Part shown: positions 19,169-28,204 of the stretch, in pieces | How the letters are laid out: each line of letters begins with the position of its first letter | How positions within the stretch are numbered: the first letter of the stretch is position 1 | Origin: MPNP01 sp965221445 | GTDB lineage: Bacteria; Pseudomonadota; Alphaproteobacteria; Rhodobacterales; Rhodobacteraceae | DNA length: 64,000 bases | NCBI GenBank assembly: GCA_965221445.1 | Contig: CBDCSF010000013.1 | Span: 496,001-560,000 of the forward strand | Reading direction: 5' to 3' | Position numbers and translations under genes: made by a program | Notes under the pieces: generated by a model | The model's input: the letters and a program-made list of their open reading frames with translations, nothing else | Told to the model about the DNA's origin: nothing | Database searches by the model: none

Positions 19169-20425
19169 TTACCAGCGCCACATCAGCCCTGCCCCTGTAC
19201 TTCTATCTTCATCCCTGGCCACCGGATCGGTCCAGACATCAATACTCAGTTTCTCCGCATTTGGTGTATCCGGCTCTATCCGATAGCCAACCCGCGCTTC
19301 ATCAACATCATCAGAGGTGACACAAGGACCGCGGGTCACCGCCAGCAACACCTCCAAAGGGGTGTCCGAATCGGTTTCGGTCTTGATCCGCCACAGCGCC
19401 GGCGGCATGCAATGTACTGTGTAGGTGGTGTAGGTACCATCCCTGGCAACGACCATAATATCAACATCACTCGTCTGAGTGACCGCAACAGCTGCTCTTC
19501 CTTCTTCCCCGGGATGAGGTTGAATGCCATAAACAGATGTTCTGTGGTCCTTCGGTTGCCGGAAGGAAACCGTCATCACATCCTCTTCATCACAGGGTAT
19601 GCCGTAATGCAGAATATGTGGATCAAAGGCCGGACGGAGGGTCGGGATTTTCCCCTTCGGTCGTGCCCGGTCACTGTCCATGGTAACCTTGAGATCAAGA
19701 AGCATCGGTCCAAGCACCGGATTGGGTAAATGTGCTGTGATGGATTGGTTTTCCTGATGCCTGTCGGTATAGGTTAGATTGGCCCGCACATAATGACCTG
19801 CATCAGCAGCGGTGGGAATGTACCGGGGAGCAGTTGTGGTGTTTATGGTCTGCCATTCACCAGGAGCAATCCATCTTTGCCACACAACACTGGCAGGGGA
19901 AGCATTCGTCGACAGATCGGGATCCGTGACAACAACCTCCACCGGTTCCCCCACAAGAGGACGGTGCGGGACAATCCGGGCCTGCCCCGGTTCATCACGG
20001 TCTTCAACTTCTATGGTTGCGGTAAGACTCCTGTTTCTGGTACTGGTGGAATGAAGAACCAGTTCGTAGCTGTTGTCCTGGTTGGCATCAAGGGGTGTTT
20101 CAAAATCAGGGGGTGTGGCAAACCGCAAGGCTCCCGCTTCTACCTTGAAGTGATCAGCATCCGTACCGTCCAGTATCCACTCTTCATTGGAGAGAGTTAA
20201 AACCCGTATGTAAGCCCCTTCAATATAGGGAATATTTTGGGCGAAGGAGAGTGACTCGGCAGCCTTTAACGAGGTGTTTGGCCAAACCAGAAAAATAAAG
20301 GGAAGTGTTAGCCAGACAATGAGATACGGTAACAACCTCTCATGGTTTCGATTGGGCTTGTATACTTGTGAAAAATCTCTGTTCGTTCTTTCCGAACCAT
20401 CATCTGTTGTACCTTGGTATCCCAA
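19169..20425 (-). CDS. Secreted or anchored protein with cadherin-like and Ig-like domains
   Basis: Surface-type protein, 418 residues from a TTG at 20425. A TTG at about 20335 directly before the hydrophobic stretch LPYLIVWLTLPFIFLVW is an alternative start; that stretch looks like a signal peptide or anchor. Then comes a cadherin-like repeat (DADHFKVEAGALRFATPPDF) and an Ig-like unit with TDPDLSTNASPASVVWQRW and YIPTAADAGHYVRANLTY. Such repeats are common in calcium-binding adhesins of environmental bacteria. It ends abruptly (AGLMWRW) and relatives are often longer, so it may be a truncated C-terminus. Base composition is clearly richer in G+C than the flanking hem genes, and an IS66-like solo end and two poly-G runs flank it. 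Recent transfer is likely. Function unknown. Confidence 0.6.
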   Translation of the reverse strand: MGYQGTTDDGSERTNRDFSQVYKPNRNHERLLPYLIVWLTLPFIFLVWPNTSLKAAESLSFAQNIPYIEGAYIRVLTLSNEEWILDGTDADHFKVEAGALRFATPPDFETPLDANQDNSYELVLHSTSTRNRSLTATIEVEDRDEPGQARIVPHRPLVGEPVEVVVTDPDLSTNASPASVVWQRWIAPGEWQTINTTTAPRYIPTAADAGHYVRANLTYTDRHQENQSITAHLPNPVLGPMLLDLKVTMDSDRARPKGKIPTLRPAFDPHILHYGIPCDEEDVMTVSFRQPKDHRTSVYGIQPHPGEEGRAAVAVTQTSDVDIMVVARDGTYTTYTVHCMPPALWRIKTETDSDTPLEVLLAVTRGPCVTSDDVDEARVGYRIEPDTPNAEKLSIDVWTDPVARDEDRSTGAGLMWRW

Positions 20426-20554
20426 GGTGTCAAGGAAGGCAGGACCACATGTATATCCCCTTTCGCAAAGGGTAGCTTTAGGAAGTCTAAAAACCAGAGA
20501 GGTTCTTGGGTCTGCAACCCCCTTGTCAGTTAGAGATAAGCTCTCATTCGGGAT

Positions 20555-20565
20555 GGGGGGGGGGG
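20555..20565. repeat. Homopolymeric G11 tract
   Basis: Eleven consecutive G, 130 bases upstream of the leftward cadherin-like gene. In a genome this A+T-rich, such runs are rare and prone to slippage. Length could change promoter spacing or an upstream reading frame. Confidence 0.8.
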
Positions 20566-20718
20566 AATTAGGATAAATTCAGTGCTTCAAAAGCCCTTGC
20601 AGACAGTGTGCAACTGTAATCTTGCCTTGTTTGGACCGGAGTATACATAGGATCAAACGGTACCCTGTTCAGGAGATGTAACTACACCTGAAAACACCAC
20701 AAATCGTGGAAATTTCGT

Positions 20719-20727
20719 GGGGGGGGG
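20719..20727. repeat. Homopolymeric G9 tract
   Basis: Nine consecutive G in the same upstream region, 154 bases beyond the G11 run. Confidence 0.8.
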
Positions 20728-21132
20728 TATTTGAAAACAAGAGAGAAATAACCTTCTCTACCCTCAAAATATCGTACAATCCTTGATTCATGTTCCTGCT
20801 CTATCTCAATTGCAACTGCATCAAAATTTGTTTATTTGGTACCCTGGTGATAAATTAACTCATTAACCGCGGATTATCAACGACAATTTTGAAACCATCA
20901 TATAACTGCTTTTATTGTGAATTCAACTCAGTTGGTTGAATGTCAGCAATTCCCACTAGGAATTGTAACTTGGCAAGTAGTCATTCCTTACGAGAGTTGC
21001 TGCTACATAATGGAAACAGAAGTGTTGTTTTGCAAAATAACTATCACTTCAGTCTGCTTACAAAAGTAAAAAATGTAAACATATACTCCCCCTAAATACG
21101 GTGATTTAAATTTCAAGCGGGAAATACTGGAA

Positions 21133-22023
21133 TCAAAGCCATTTAGCTACTGGGGGCAAGCTCATCAATACTGCTTCAGGATCATGTCCTGATTCCAAAC
21201 CAAATTTTGTTCCCCGGTCATAAATCAAATTAAATTCGGTATAAAGTCCCCTGTAAAGTAATTGTACTTCCCGGTCCTCCTCGGTCCATTGTTCGCCTTG
21301 ACGCACGGTAACAATCCTTGGATATGCATTTAGAAAAGTTTTTCCAACACCTACAACAAATGCAAAGTCTTTTTCCCAATCACCGGAATCCAGATCATCA
21401 AAAAAAATTCCACCTACTCCTCTAGCCCTACCTCTGTGAGGAATATAAAAATACCTGTCTGCCCACTCCTTGAACAACCTGTAGTAGGTTCTGTCATGAT
21501 CGTCGCAGGTTTTCTTTAAAGCCCGGTGGAAGTTTTCGGTATCTGCAGGATTTTCAATACATGGGTTTAGATCCATTCCGCCACCAAACCAGATTTCCCT
21601 TTCAGTTGTAAACATCCTGGTGTTGAAGTGAACAGCTGGGACCTTGGGGTTATTGAGATGAGCTACGAGAGATATCCCACTCGCCCAAAAGCCGAATTTT
21701 CCTTCCTCTATGGATTTTCGTTTCCTTAGAACCTCAACCATCGTGGGGGACAAATCACCGTAAACGGTAGATACATTCACACCCACTTTTTCAAAAACCC
21801 TTCCAGTAACTAGCTTGGACATCATTCCACCTCCGGCATCACCACCATCGGCCGTTTTTCTGGTAGTTTTTTGTTGCTGAAATTTACCTGGATTAGAGTT
21901 GAAAGGAGTAGCAGAAGAAAGCTCCATTTCCAATTCTTCGAACCGCTTACATATCTGGCAGGCCAAGTCAGCAAACCAGTTACTGGCTAACCGTTTTTTC
22001 TCGTCAGGTTTGATTTCAGTCAT
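21133..22023 (-). CDS. hemF: Oxygen-dependent coproporphyrinogen III oxidase
   Basis: Converts coproporphyrinogen III to protoporphyrinogen IX with oxygen, without cofactors. Conserved blocks: GGMMSKLVTGRVFEKVGVN near the start, FWASGISLVAHLNNPKVPAVHFNTRM, IWFGGGMDLNPCI, RGRARGVGGIFFDDLDSGDW and LLYRGLYTEFNLIYDRGTKFGLESG. ATG at 22023 (MTEIKPDEKK) is chosen as start, giving 296 residues, the normal size. The frame stays open to 22158, but the extra N-terminus overlaps recR and has no family likeness. Third haem-pathway gene in this part of the window. Confidence 0.96.
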   Translation of the reverse strand: MTEIKPDEKKRLASNWFADLACQICKRFEELEMELSSATPFNSNPGKFQQQKTTRKTADGGDAGGGMMSKLVTGRVFEKVGVNVSTVYGDLSPTMVEVLRKRKSIEEGKFGFWASGISLVAHLNNPKVPAVHFNTRMFTTEREIWFGGGMDLNPCIENPADTENFHRALKKTCDDHDRTYYRLFKEWADRYFYIPHRGRARGVGGIFFDDLDSGDWEKDFAFVVGVGKTFLNAYPRIVTVRQGEQWTEEDREVQLLYRGLYTEFNLIYDRGTKFGLESGHDPEAVLMSLPPVAKWL

Positions 22024-22069
22024 TTTAAACTGGAAAATTATGTCAAAAACGTGAGACCCGGAGTTCCAC

Positions 22070-22666
22070 CTAATACTCCTGTCTTGAATTGAGTGCCGAG
22101 GCGATTGTGTTTGAATCAAGATAATCAAGTTCCCCTCCCGATGGTATTCCTCTACCAAGAGTGGTTATTTTTATATCCAGACCCTCCAACTGCTCAACAA
22201 TAAAATGTGTAGTGGACTGACCGGCCACTGTTGCGTTCATGGCCAGTATCAATTCGGATATATTCTCCTGCTTTACTCTGGCAATCAATTGGGGAATACC
22301 CAGTTCATCAGGTCCGACACCTTCAAAAATCGATAAAACTCCACCGAGAACGTGATATTGTCCATGATATGTTTCGGTCTTTTCCAAAGCCCACAAATCA
22401 ATGACTGATTCCACCACACAAATAACATTTTTCTGACGGTTATCGTCACTGCAAATGTCACATTTCGAGTTGAGTGTTACGTTTCCACAAATTGAGCAAT
22501 AATCAATTATCTCAGTAAAATTCTCCAGCATTTTTACCAGAGGCTCAAGAAGCTGAGTCCTGTTTTTGATGAGGTGAAGTACAATCCTATTTGAGGATTT
22601 CGGACCTAATCCCGGTAACCTTGCGAATTGATCAACCAGGATTTGGATTTCGTTTTTTCTAGCCAT
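22070..22666 (-). CDS. recR: Recombination mediator protein RecR
   Basis: Acts with RecF and RecO to load RecA at gaps. N-terminal helix-hairpin-helix (LPGLGPKSSNRIVLHL), zinc finger with four Cys (CSICGNVTLNSKCDICSD), then a TOPRIM domain (ICVVESVIDLWALEKT, LAMNATVAGQSTTHFI) and a Walker-B-like end. ATG at 22666 overlaps the ybaB stop in the order TGATG, so the two are translationally coupled. 198 residues, standard. Confidence 0.96.
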   Translation of the reverse strand: MARKNEIQILVDQFARLPGLGPKSSNRIVLHLIKNRTQLLEPLVKMLENFTEIIDYCSICGNVTLNSKCDICSDDNRQKNVICVVESVIDLWALEKTETYHGQYHVLGGVLSIFEGVGPDELGIPQLIARVKQENISELILAMNATVAGQSTTHFIVEQLEGLDIKITTLGRGIPSGGELDYLDSNTIASALNSRQEY

Positions 22667-23010
22667 CAAATATTAAAATTGAAATCAGAAGGCAATCCCA
22701 CTTTTTCTGTGACTTTTCTCCTTCTTTCTGCTGATATAATTAATGCCTCAGATTGTACCTTTTTAATGGCTTCAGTAGCAGCCTCAGACAAATTTACCTC
22801 GGTATCAGAAATCACTTTGTCCTGATCAATTATCAACTCAGTTATCAATCCGTTGCCATTGCAAAGAACTTTTACTGTTTGACAGGAACTTTCCGCCATA
22901 ATCACCATTTCCTCAATTTCCTTGTTGGCAAGTAACAATTCACTTTTTAATTCCTTGCCAGCTTTGGCCAGTTCAGCAATTTTCATCGGATTAAATTTAC
23001 CTGGTAACAT
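22666..23010 (-). CDS. ybaB: YbaB/EbfC family nucleoid-associated protein
   Basis: Small dimeric DNA-binding protein of the YbaB/EbfC family, 114 residues. Seen are the N-terminal helix rich in KIAELAKAGKELKSELLLAN, the central beta region SCQTVKVLCNGNGLITELII and the C-terminal helix AATEAIKKVQSEA. The usual segment of GlyMet pairs is absent, and the first helix carries MLPGKFNPMK instead. It lies between dnaX and recR as in most proteobacteria, 41 bases after dnaX. Confidence 0.9.
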   Translation of the reverse strand: MLPGKFNPMKIAELAKAGKELKSELLLANKEIEEMVIMAESSCQTVKVLCNGNGLITELIIDQDKVISDTEVNLSEAATEAIKKVQSEALIISAERRRKVTEKVGLPSDFNFNI

Positions 23011-23051
23011 ATATCATCCTTCTATTGGGCATTTTCTGAAAACATTATGTG

Positions 23052-24503
23052 TTAACCTATTAGTTTAGCTTCGGGGAAGGCATCAAATACACTGGCGACC
23101 AATTTATTGTCTAACAAGCTTTGGGTCTTGGGTTTATCATTCGAATCACCTACTTTCCCTTTGGGTTCGTTGTTTGATTCCTCTTTATCAATTTCATTAT
23201 CGGTAGATGGCGTTTCCCTGATTAATTGGGATTTACCCTCCTCCTTGTGGAATTCTGACTGGAGAGGAGCCTTAGTTTCCGTTTGCCTATTGTTCAAAGA
23301 ATTTTGTTCTTCAGTTTGAACAGAATCAATTTGATTACCCTCACCTGATTTAAGCTGCTCGACAATTTCCAAGGGAGTGGGTAGCTGTGCAACGTGAGTT
23401 AACCTGATCATGGCCATTTCAGCCGCCATCATATGGTCAGGTGAATAGGACAATTCCTGGATGATTTTCAACAACATTTGCCAGGCACGGTGCAAAACAG
23501 GAAATGAAAGTTTTGAACTAAGTTCCAATCCTCGGGTTTTCTCTTCAGGTGACAAAGTTGGATCATCCAATGTTTGTGAATTAACTTTAGCAATGGATAA
23601 AAAATGAATTGTTTCAGATAGATCCAGCAAAATGGTTTGAGGATCAGCACCATCATTGTATTGTGCTTTTAATTCCTCCAAGGCACCGGCCACATTACCC
23701 TTGAATATCAATTCAACCAAATCCAGAATTCTGCCCTTGTCAACTAGACCCAGCATATCTCTGGTTATCTCCGCAGTAATTTGACCTGATGAAAAGGAAA
23801 TCGCCTGGTCCAGGAGACTGATTCCATCACGAACCGATCCCTCAGCTGCCCTTACCAACAGTTTCATGGCATCATCATCTACACTAGCACCTTCCTTCTC
23901 GGCAACAAATTGAAGATGCTTGGTCATTATCTGGGGTTCAATTCTCCTTAGGTCAAAACGCTGGCACCGTGACAGTATGGTAACTGGAACCATTCGTATT
24001 TCGGTTGTTGCAAAAATGAAAACAACATGTTCAGGAGGTTCTTCCAAAGTCTTAAGAAGTGCATTGAATGCACTCTTTGAAAGCATGTGAACTTCATCAA
24101 TGATATAAACCTTATACCTGGCTGTATTTGGTTTATACTGGACAGTTTCTAGCAATTCCCTGATATCATTGACTCCAGTCCTGGAGGCAGCATCCATCTC
24201 AAGAACATCCAAATGGTTGCCATTAGCTATGGCGAGGCAATGGACACATTCATTACAAGGTTCCGTAGTAATCCCACCTTTGCCATCACTGCCAATACAA
24301 TTCATCCCTTTGGCTAATAAGCGGGCGGTTGTAGTTTTACCTACACCTCTTACCCCGGTTAGTATAAAGGCTTGCGTTATCCTGCCTGATTTGAAAGAAT
24401 TTTCTATAACCCTTACCAGGGCTTCCTGACCAATCACTTCAGAAAATTTGGTTGGTCGATATTTACGGGCTAATACCTGGTATTTCCCGGAGGAATCACT
24501 CAT
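23052..24503 (-). CDS. dnaX: DNA polymerase III subunit gamma/tau
   Basis: ATPase of the clamp loader and organiser of the replisome. Walker A at residues 50-58 (GVRGVGKTT), zinc module with Cys at 69, 83, 86 and 89, Walker B around residues 132-136 (VYIIDEVHML), and the SRC sensor motif (ILSRCQRFDLRR). Domain III follows, and then a short charged C-terminus ending in FPEAKLIG, the usual tau end. At 483 residues it is short for an alphaproteobacterial tau, mainly in the linker. No clear frameshift site for a separate gamma was seen. ATG at 24503. It heads dnaX-ybaB-recR and lies 140 bases from the SRP RNA gene. Confidence 0.96.
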   Translation of the reverse strand: MSDSSGKYQVLARKYRPTKFSEVIGQEALVRVIENSFKSGRITQAFILTGVRGVGKTTTARLLAKGMNCIGSDGKGGITTEPCNECVHCLAIANGNHLDVLEMDAASRTGVNDIRELLETVQYKPNTARYKVYIIDEVHMLSKSAFNALLKTLEEPPEHVVFIFATTEIRMVPVTILSRCQRFDLRRIEPQIMTKHLQFVAEKEGASVDDDAMKLLVRAAEGSVRDGISLLDQAISFSSGQITAEITRDMLGLVDKGRILDLVELIFKGNVAGALEELKAQYNDGADPQTILLDLSETIHFLSIAKVNSQTLDDPTLSPEEKTRGLELSSKLSFPVLHRAWQMLLKIIQELSYSPDHMMAAEMAMIRLTHVAQLPTPLEIVEQLKSGEGNQIDSVQTEEQNSLNNRQTETKAPLQSEFHKEEGKSQLIRETPSTDNEIDKEESNNEPKGKVGDSNDKPKTQSLLDNKLVASVFDAFPEAKLIG

Positions 24504-24644
24504 AAGATCCTACATTTAATGGCAAACAAGATGGGTTCTTTATAACCCTGCGATTTATATTACAAAAATCGATTCGAATAAACAAAGCCCCTGAGCAGGA
24601 TATTTTCCAAATCACATGATTATTTGATTTGAAAATTCAATTAA

Positions 24645-24745
24645 AGTGAGAGATTGAAATACAACCCGTCCATTGATTACTACGGCTGCTTCCTTTCAGA
24701 CCTGACCGGGTTTGCAATATGAACGCCCGATTCAACCTCTCAGGG
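24645..24745 (-). ncRNA. ffs: Bacterial signal recognition particle RNA (4.5S)
   Basis: The minus strand carries the conserved tip of small SRP RNA: GGTCAGG, then AAAGGAAGCAGCC, forming the GGAA tetraloop-type helix 8 and its asymmetric loop that binds Ffh. The flanks pair into one long hairpin: GAGAGGTTGAA at the 5' side (24731-24741) with TTCAATCTCTC at the 3' side (24648-24658). About 100 nt. Location upstream of dnaX is conserved in alphaproteobacteria. Ends are estimated from the helix. Confidence 0.88.
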
Positions 24746-25140
24746 ATAAAAATAGTTAACTGTGAAAATTTCTCAAGGATGTGTAGGGGTAAAAATTCCC
24801 ACACTTGGAATCGGACGCTTGAGCTGCTTGTGTATACAACATAATTATTAAGGGCGCCTCTTTTTTTTACCATTGTTTAGGATTCCCTGATTTCAAAAGG
24901 CACTTTTTTAATTTTCTATCCTTTTGACTATGGTTTTTTTGCTAAAATTTTATCAATCCAGTTATTATGTCGCTCAATTAACCTTGATGCCATCATGACA
25001 TACACCTCTCATTTTATTTGACTATCTCACCATAACGCTCTATAACCCGCTTCAAATAACAAAACCTGGTAATGTTGTTGCAATGATTGCTTAAGCCAAC
25101 CCAAATTCGGAAGCGGCTGAGCCCCAGAAAAGTCTCTTAA
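24746..25140. other. Intergenic region upstream of ffs
   Basis: Contains the ffs promoter near its left edge. No ORF, RNA or repeat recognised. It forms the border between the core block and the mobile-element island. Confidence 0.4.
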
Positions 25141-25327
25141 TTTGCATTCCTGTCAATCCTGTGTGATCCAACAACACTTCAAACACCTTACTGTTGTGGA
25201 CATTCGCAGGTTAAACCTCCCAAATGGTTATCAACTTCGTCACCCGATAAACTGCGAGAAAATTCTTGTATCCAAAATGCTTAATACCATGGTTCTTGAA
25301 ACACCAAGCATCTGTGTCCTTCTGACA
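25141..25327 (-). pseudogene. IS5-family transposase fragment
   Basis: Reading leftward from 25327, one frame with a single internal TAA gives KDTDAWCFKNHGIKHFGYKN, FLAVYRVTKLITIWEV, then PANVHNSKVFEVLLDHTG. This is the central part of an IS5-type DDE transposase (compare the usual DTDARWTKK, GYKNHVSVD and VTPANVHDS blocks, from memory). Both ends are missing. Confidence 0.7.
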
Positions 25328-25347
25328 TAACATGCAAGTGGCCTGAT

Positions 25348-25910
25348 TCATACATTTGGTACCATGTTTTCAAGCTTTTGATAACCTCTTTTCTAAGACG
25401 CTATAAGATCATCAGGATTCTTACTCCATTTGAAAGGTTGAGCCTCATTGACATTGTAATGTTCAATATAACTTTCGATAGCCTCCTTGCACGCGTCAAC
25501 CGAATTGAAGATGGGATTTCTTATCCTCTGTCGAGCAAGCTTGGAGAAAAACCTTTCAACGGTATTCATTCATGACGCTGAAGTCGGTGTAAAGTGGATG
25601 GTCCTTGAGCAACTCGTGAACAGTCGCCGACTTGTGTGATGAGACATTATCCAGCACAACATTAACGGGAGTACCGGGCTTGATCCCCTCGGCAACATGA
25701 TCCAGAAAGGAAATCCTTGGAACGGTGATGCTCAACCATCTTACCTGTGACCTTGCCGGTCGCAATATCAAGGGCCGCCAGCAAAAAGGAGGTACCATTG
25801 CACTTGTAATCATGCGTTCGGGGTGTCGCTTGTCCAGGTTTCATCGGCAAGGGGGTCTGGGTTCACTCAATTGCCTGGATACCAGACTTCTCATCCACCG
25901 AAAGCACAAC
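25348..25910 (-). pseudogene. IS630-family transposase, C-terminal two thirds, disrupted
   Basis: The leftward reading starts at LSVDEKSGIQAI (first catalytic Asp), continues with THDYKCNGTSFLLAALDIAT, FLDHVAEGIKPGTPVNVVLD with NVSSHKSA (second Asp), then VERFFSKLARQRIRNPIFNS (third acidic residue), and ends with KWSKNPDDLIAS, a TAG, and KRGYQKLENM to a stop at 25348. At least two in-frame stops and frameshifts are present. The N-terminus is cut at 25910, where an IS21 end begins. A matching N-terminal part of an IS630 transposase lies at 33387-33553 and 43561-43690. Confidence 0.8.
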
Positions 25911-26083
25911 TGTCAATAGTGCTCGAAAAATACTCCACAATTACGGTTGAATAATGGGCCACTCCGAAACCAATAAAAGGGGTTGTTTGACTTCCTGTAA
26001 TGGTTAGTAGGCTTCACCTCCCTTCCTTCTTTTCTTTCGTCCTCTCTCTCCTGGTGGCGGAGGTGGCAACAGGGATTTGTTGG
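25911..26083 (-). mobile_element. IS21 right-end fragment (copy 3)
   Basis: Starts at the IS21 terminus TGTCAATAGTGCTCG and runs to the last codons of istB (PPPPPGERGRKK region). It is closely similar to 36117-36290 and 33144-33310. It is cut at 26083, where the IS66-like end begins. It separates the IS630 fragment from its missing N-terminus. Confidence 0.75.
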
Positions 26084-26086
26084 CAC

Positions 26087-26695
26087 TGAACTACTCAGGT
26101 AGTCATAAGTAACTCTTAAAAATTTTTTTTCCAGCTCCCTGTTGATAGTCTGGTAGTATATTCCTATTACAGTTTTCAAACCCCAAAACAATGTCGGGCA
26201 GAGATAAAATGCCTACATGAGACTGTAAAAGTATTCTAGGCCTAGGGTTGGAAGTCACTTTTAACTGTTATTTGCCTGGCTAGGCGTCCTTCCAAGACAT
26301 TTATTAGTTGTTTTTGGGATTTTCGTTTACAAAGAATAGTCCAAAGGAGAGTTTTGGTGTATAAATCACCTCTTGAAGAATTCGTTTGAATATTTTCACA
26401 GTCTCATAAAGGCATAACTTAGGAGAGCACGACCTCAGGCACTTGAAACTCAAGCAAAAAATCTTTGGAAGTTTCATAACCAAGGGAGGTGCACAGGACC
26501 TCACACTCCTGAGAAGTGTGCTTGAAATGGTCAGGAAACAGGGATGAAACGCTCTTGAGACCCTAGGAACTGAAGCAGGTGATTTATTGGCTCGGCTTGA
26601 TTCCTTGATGCCGTTACCTGAAACCCAACCCAAAAATATTCTTGCCCATCAGATAAGCCTTCATTAATCTACACTGAGACTACCTGAGTAGTTAC
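26087..26695 (+). mobile_element. Internally deleted IS66-like element
   Basis: Bounded by inverted copies of the core AACTACTCAGGTAGTC (26089-26104, and 26675-26695 in the other direction). A transposase C-terminus remains next to the right end. At about 600 bases it has lost most of the element. It interrupts IS21 copy 3 on the left and abuts the RES-Xre module on the right. Confidence 0.6.
26413..26667 (+). pseudogene. IS66-like transposase C-terminal remnant
   Basis: 85 codons with one TGA in place of the conserved Trp codon after RKQG. Readable blocks are EHDLRHLKLKQKIFGSF, ITKGGAQDLTLLRSVLEMVR and NALETLGTEAGDLLARL, typical of the C-terminus of IS66/DUF6444-group transposases. The stop at 26665-26667 lies eight bases before the element end. 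Confidence 0.65.
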
Positions 26696-26754
26696 TCAAT
26701 TTTTGCAAACAGAAAATATATACAAAATGATTTAACCCAAACTAGGTAAACACC

Positions 26755-27282
26755 ATGGAAGAAATACTAGCCAAAAAAAATACTCAAACGTATACATTTG
26801 AGGAACTTTCCCCTACGGCAAGTCGATTTATAAAAAGATATCCTAACCTAGCAACATCAACCTTGGAAAATGTGGCAAGAAAATACCGTAGTTTATTATT
26901 TCTTAACGACTTACCTGAAGAGTTAAAACCTTTTTTGAAGAGAAAATCTGGAGAAAGCCTGATAGATGCAACAGAAGTTGCCAAAATTTTGGGTGTTTCC
27001 AGATCTACGGTCTATTCTAGAGCAAGAAAGGGCTTATTGCTTTCATGGTATACGACAAAAAAGGAATTGAAGTTTCCTAAGGAACAAATACACAATCACC
27101 GTGTAGTCCATGGAATTGACCAAGTGGCTAAAATAATCGGTGACCCAGAGTTAACTTGGGATTTTCTAAATAATAAGACCTCATTTGCAGGTGATTTTGC
27201 CCGTCCGATAGACTTGTTAAATGAGGGTCGGATTAAAGAAGTTCTTGGAACTGCAAAGTCATACGGTACTGCCCCCACATGA
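26755..27282 (+). CDS. Xre/MbcA/ParS-type antitoxin of RES toxin
   Basis: Antitoxin of a RES-Xre type II toxin-antitoxin pair, 175 residues. The middle holds a helix-turn-helix (DATEVAKILGVSRSTVYSRA) that would bind its own promoter. The C-terminal ~60 residues match the MbcA/ParS/Xre toxin-binding domain (IIGDPELTWDFLN, ARPIDLLNEGRIKEVL), which plugs the toxin active site. The N-terminal ~70 residues are an unassigned helical region. ATG at 26755 lies 60 bases after the IS66-like end. Its stop overlaps the toxin start (ATGA), the usual antitoxin-first order with coupling. Autoregulation is expected. Confidence 0.85.
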   Translation: MEEILAKKNTQTYTFEELSPTASRFIKRYPNLATSTLENVARKYRSLLFLNDLPEELKPFLKRKSGESLIDATEVAKILGVSRSTVYSRARKGLLLSWYTTKKELKFPKEQIHNHRVVHGIDQVAKIIGDPELTWDFLNNKTSFAGDFARPIDLLNEGRIKEVLGTAKSYGTAPT

Positions 27283-27878
27283 CGACTTGTAAATATAATT
27301 CAGATGGAATAAATCGTTTAACTAATCAGCAAAATCTTGAACACAGCTATAGGATATTTCCAACTCGTTTTGAGGATCCATTAGGGATTACACCTGCGGA
27401 TAATAGATTTTGCACTCAAGATTCTGAGAATAAAATTCTATATGTTGCTAGGTATTTCAGCACAGCTGTTATTGAAGTTGTAATAAGCCATCGTTTTGAA
27501 TTTAAAGAGACGAGAGAACTTCCCCTTTCTGATTTGTATGAACGATCCTATTCTACTATCTCGTCTGTGCAAGATTCGAACCTATCAATACTGGATCTGA
27601 GAAATAATGGTTGTACCATTATTGGCGCTCCAACCGATACTGTACACTCATCGGTCCATAGTGAGGGTCGGCGACTGGGTAATTATATTTACCAACACCA
27701 CACAAATATTGATGGTATTTTGTTTTCATCACGTTTTGATGAGAAAGAAATGTATGCCATCTTTGATCGTGCAAAATCAAAACTAAAGGCAAGTTTACCT
27801 AACCCTCTTTATGAAAAGTTTAGCGAATTAGAAACCATTCTCCAAAACCTTGATATTACAATTTCTTTTGATCAATAG
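27279..27878 (+). CDS. RES-domain toxin (NAD+-degrading)
   Basis: RES-family toxin, 199 residues. Known members (MbcT-like) destroy NAD+ by phosphorolysis or hydrolysis. Motifs seen: YRIFPTRFEDPLG with the first Arg, ILYVARYFSTAVIEVV with the Tyr and Glu of the active site, and GILFSSRFDEKEMYAIFD near the C-terminus with the Ser-Arg pair. The set that names the family (Arg-Glu-Ser) appears complete, so it should be active. ATG overlaps the antitoxin stop by four bases. The pair sits at the edge of the mobile island and may have been carried in with it, or may stabilise it. Confidence 0.85.
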   Translation: MTTCKYNSDGINRLTNQQNLEHSYRIFPTRFEDPLGITPADNRFCTQDSENKILYVARYFSTAVIEVVISHRFEFKETRELPLSDLYERSYSTISSVQDSNLSILDLRNNGCTIIGAPTDTVHSSVHSEGRRLGNYIYQHHTNIDGILFSSRFDEKEMYAIFDRAKSKLKASLPNPLYEKFSELETILQNLDITISFDQ

Positions 27879-28159
27879 TTGAATTTTGGTTCTTATTAGG
27901 GTTCCCCTTATTTAATGATTTTTAGTGATTTCCTCTGATCTTTATACGACAATTTTTAAAACTTTCCACCTTGCTTGTCGCTGGATTCCTAGCTAGTTTG
28001 ACGCTAAACAGAAGCCAGACCGAAAAAGCGTGAGAAAGTAGAGTCGGGAGGAGACGCGTTCTGATTTAGGTTCGGAGGGTGTCAGTTTGCCGGTGGCTTT
28101 CGCCCTATACCGGTGCCTCAATTCCTTACCTTGTCAGCGTTTCCTCGCCCCCGCTCGTC

Positions 28160-28192
28160 AAACCGAGCGTGCGGATTTCCCGCACTCGGCTT
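28160..28192 (-). ncRNA. Group II intron domain V hairpin
   Basis: On the minus strand, AGCCGAGTGCGGGAAATCCG followed by CACGCTCGGTTT folds into the standard 34-nt domain V: a lower helix starting AGCCGAG, a bulge, an upper helix and a GAAA-type loop. This is the catalytic core of the intron. It lies just after the RT stop, as expected. Confidence 0.75.
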
Positions 28193-28204
28193 TCCTCTGG
28201 AATA

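Larger units (their letters stand above)
20426..21132. other. Long intergenic region with two poly-G tracts
   Basis: About 700 bases between the cadherin-like gene and hemF. No believable gene. It contains an 11-G run and a 9-G run, both as poly-C upstream of the leftward cadherin-like gene. The rest is A+T-rich. Confidence 0.5.

Noticed and set aside
28014..28040. Short match to a TnA iteron (CCGAAAAAGCGTGAGAAA, inverted)
   Set aside because: About 18 matching bases only; the similarity does not extend to either side, so a TnA relic is not supported.
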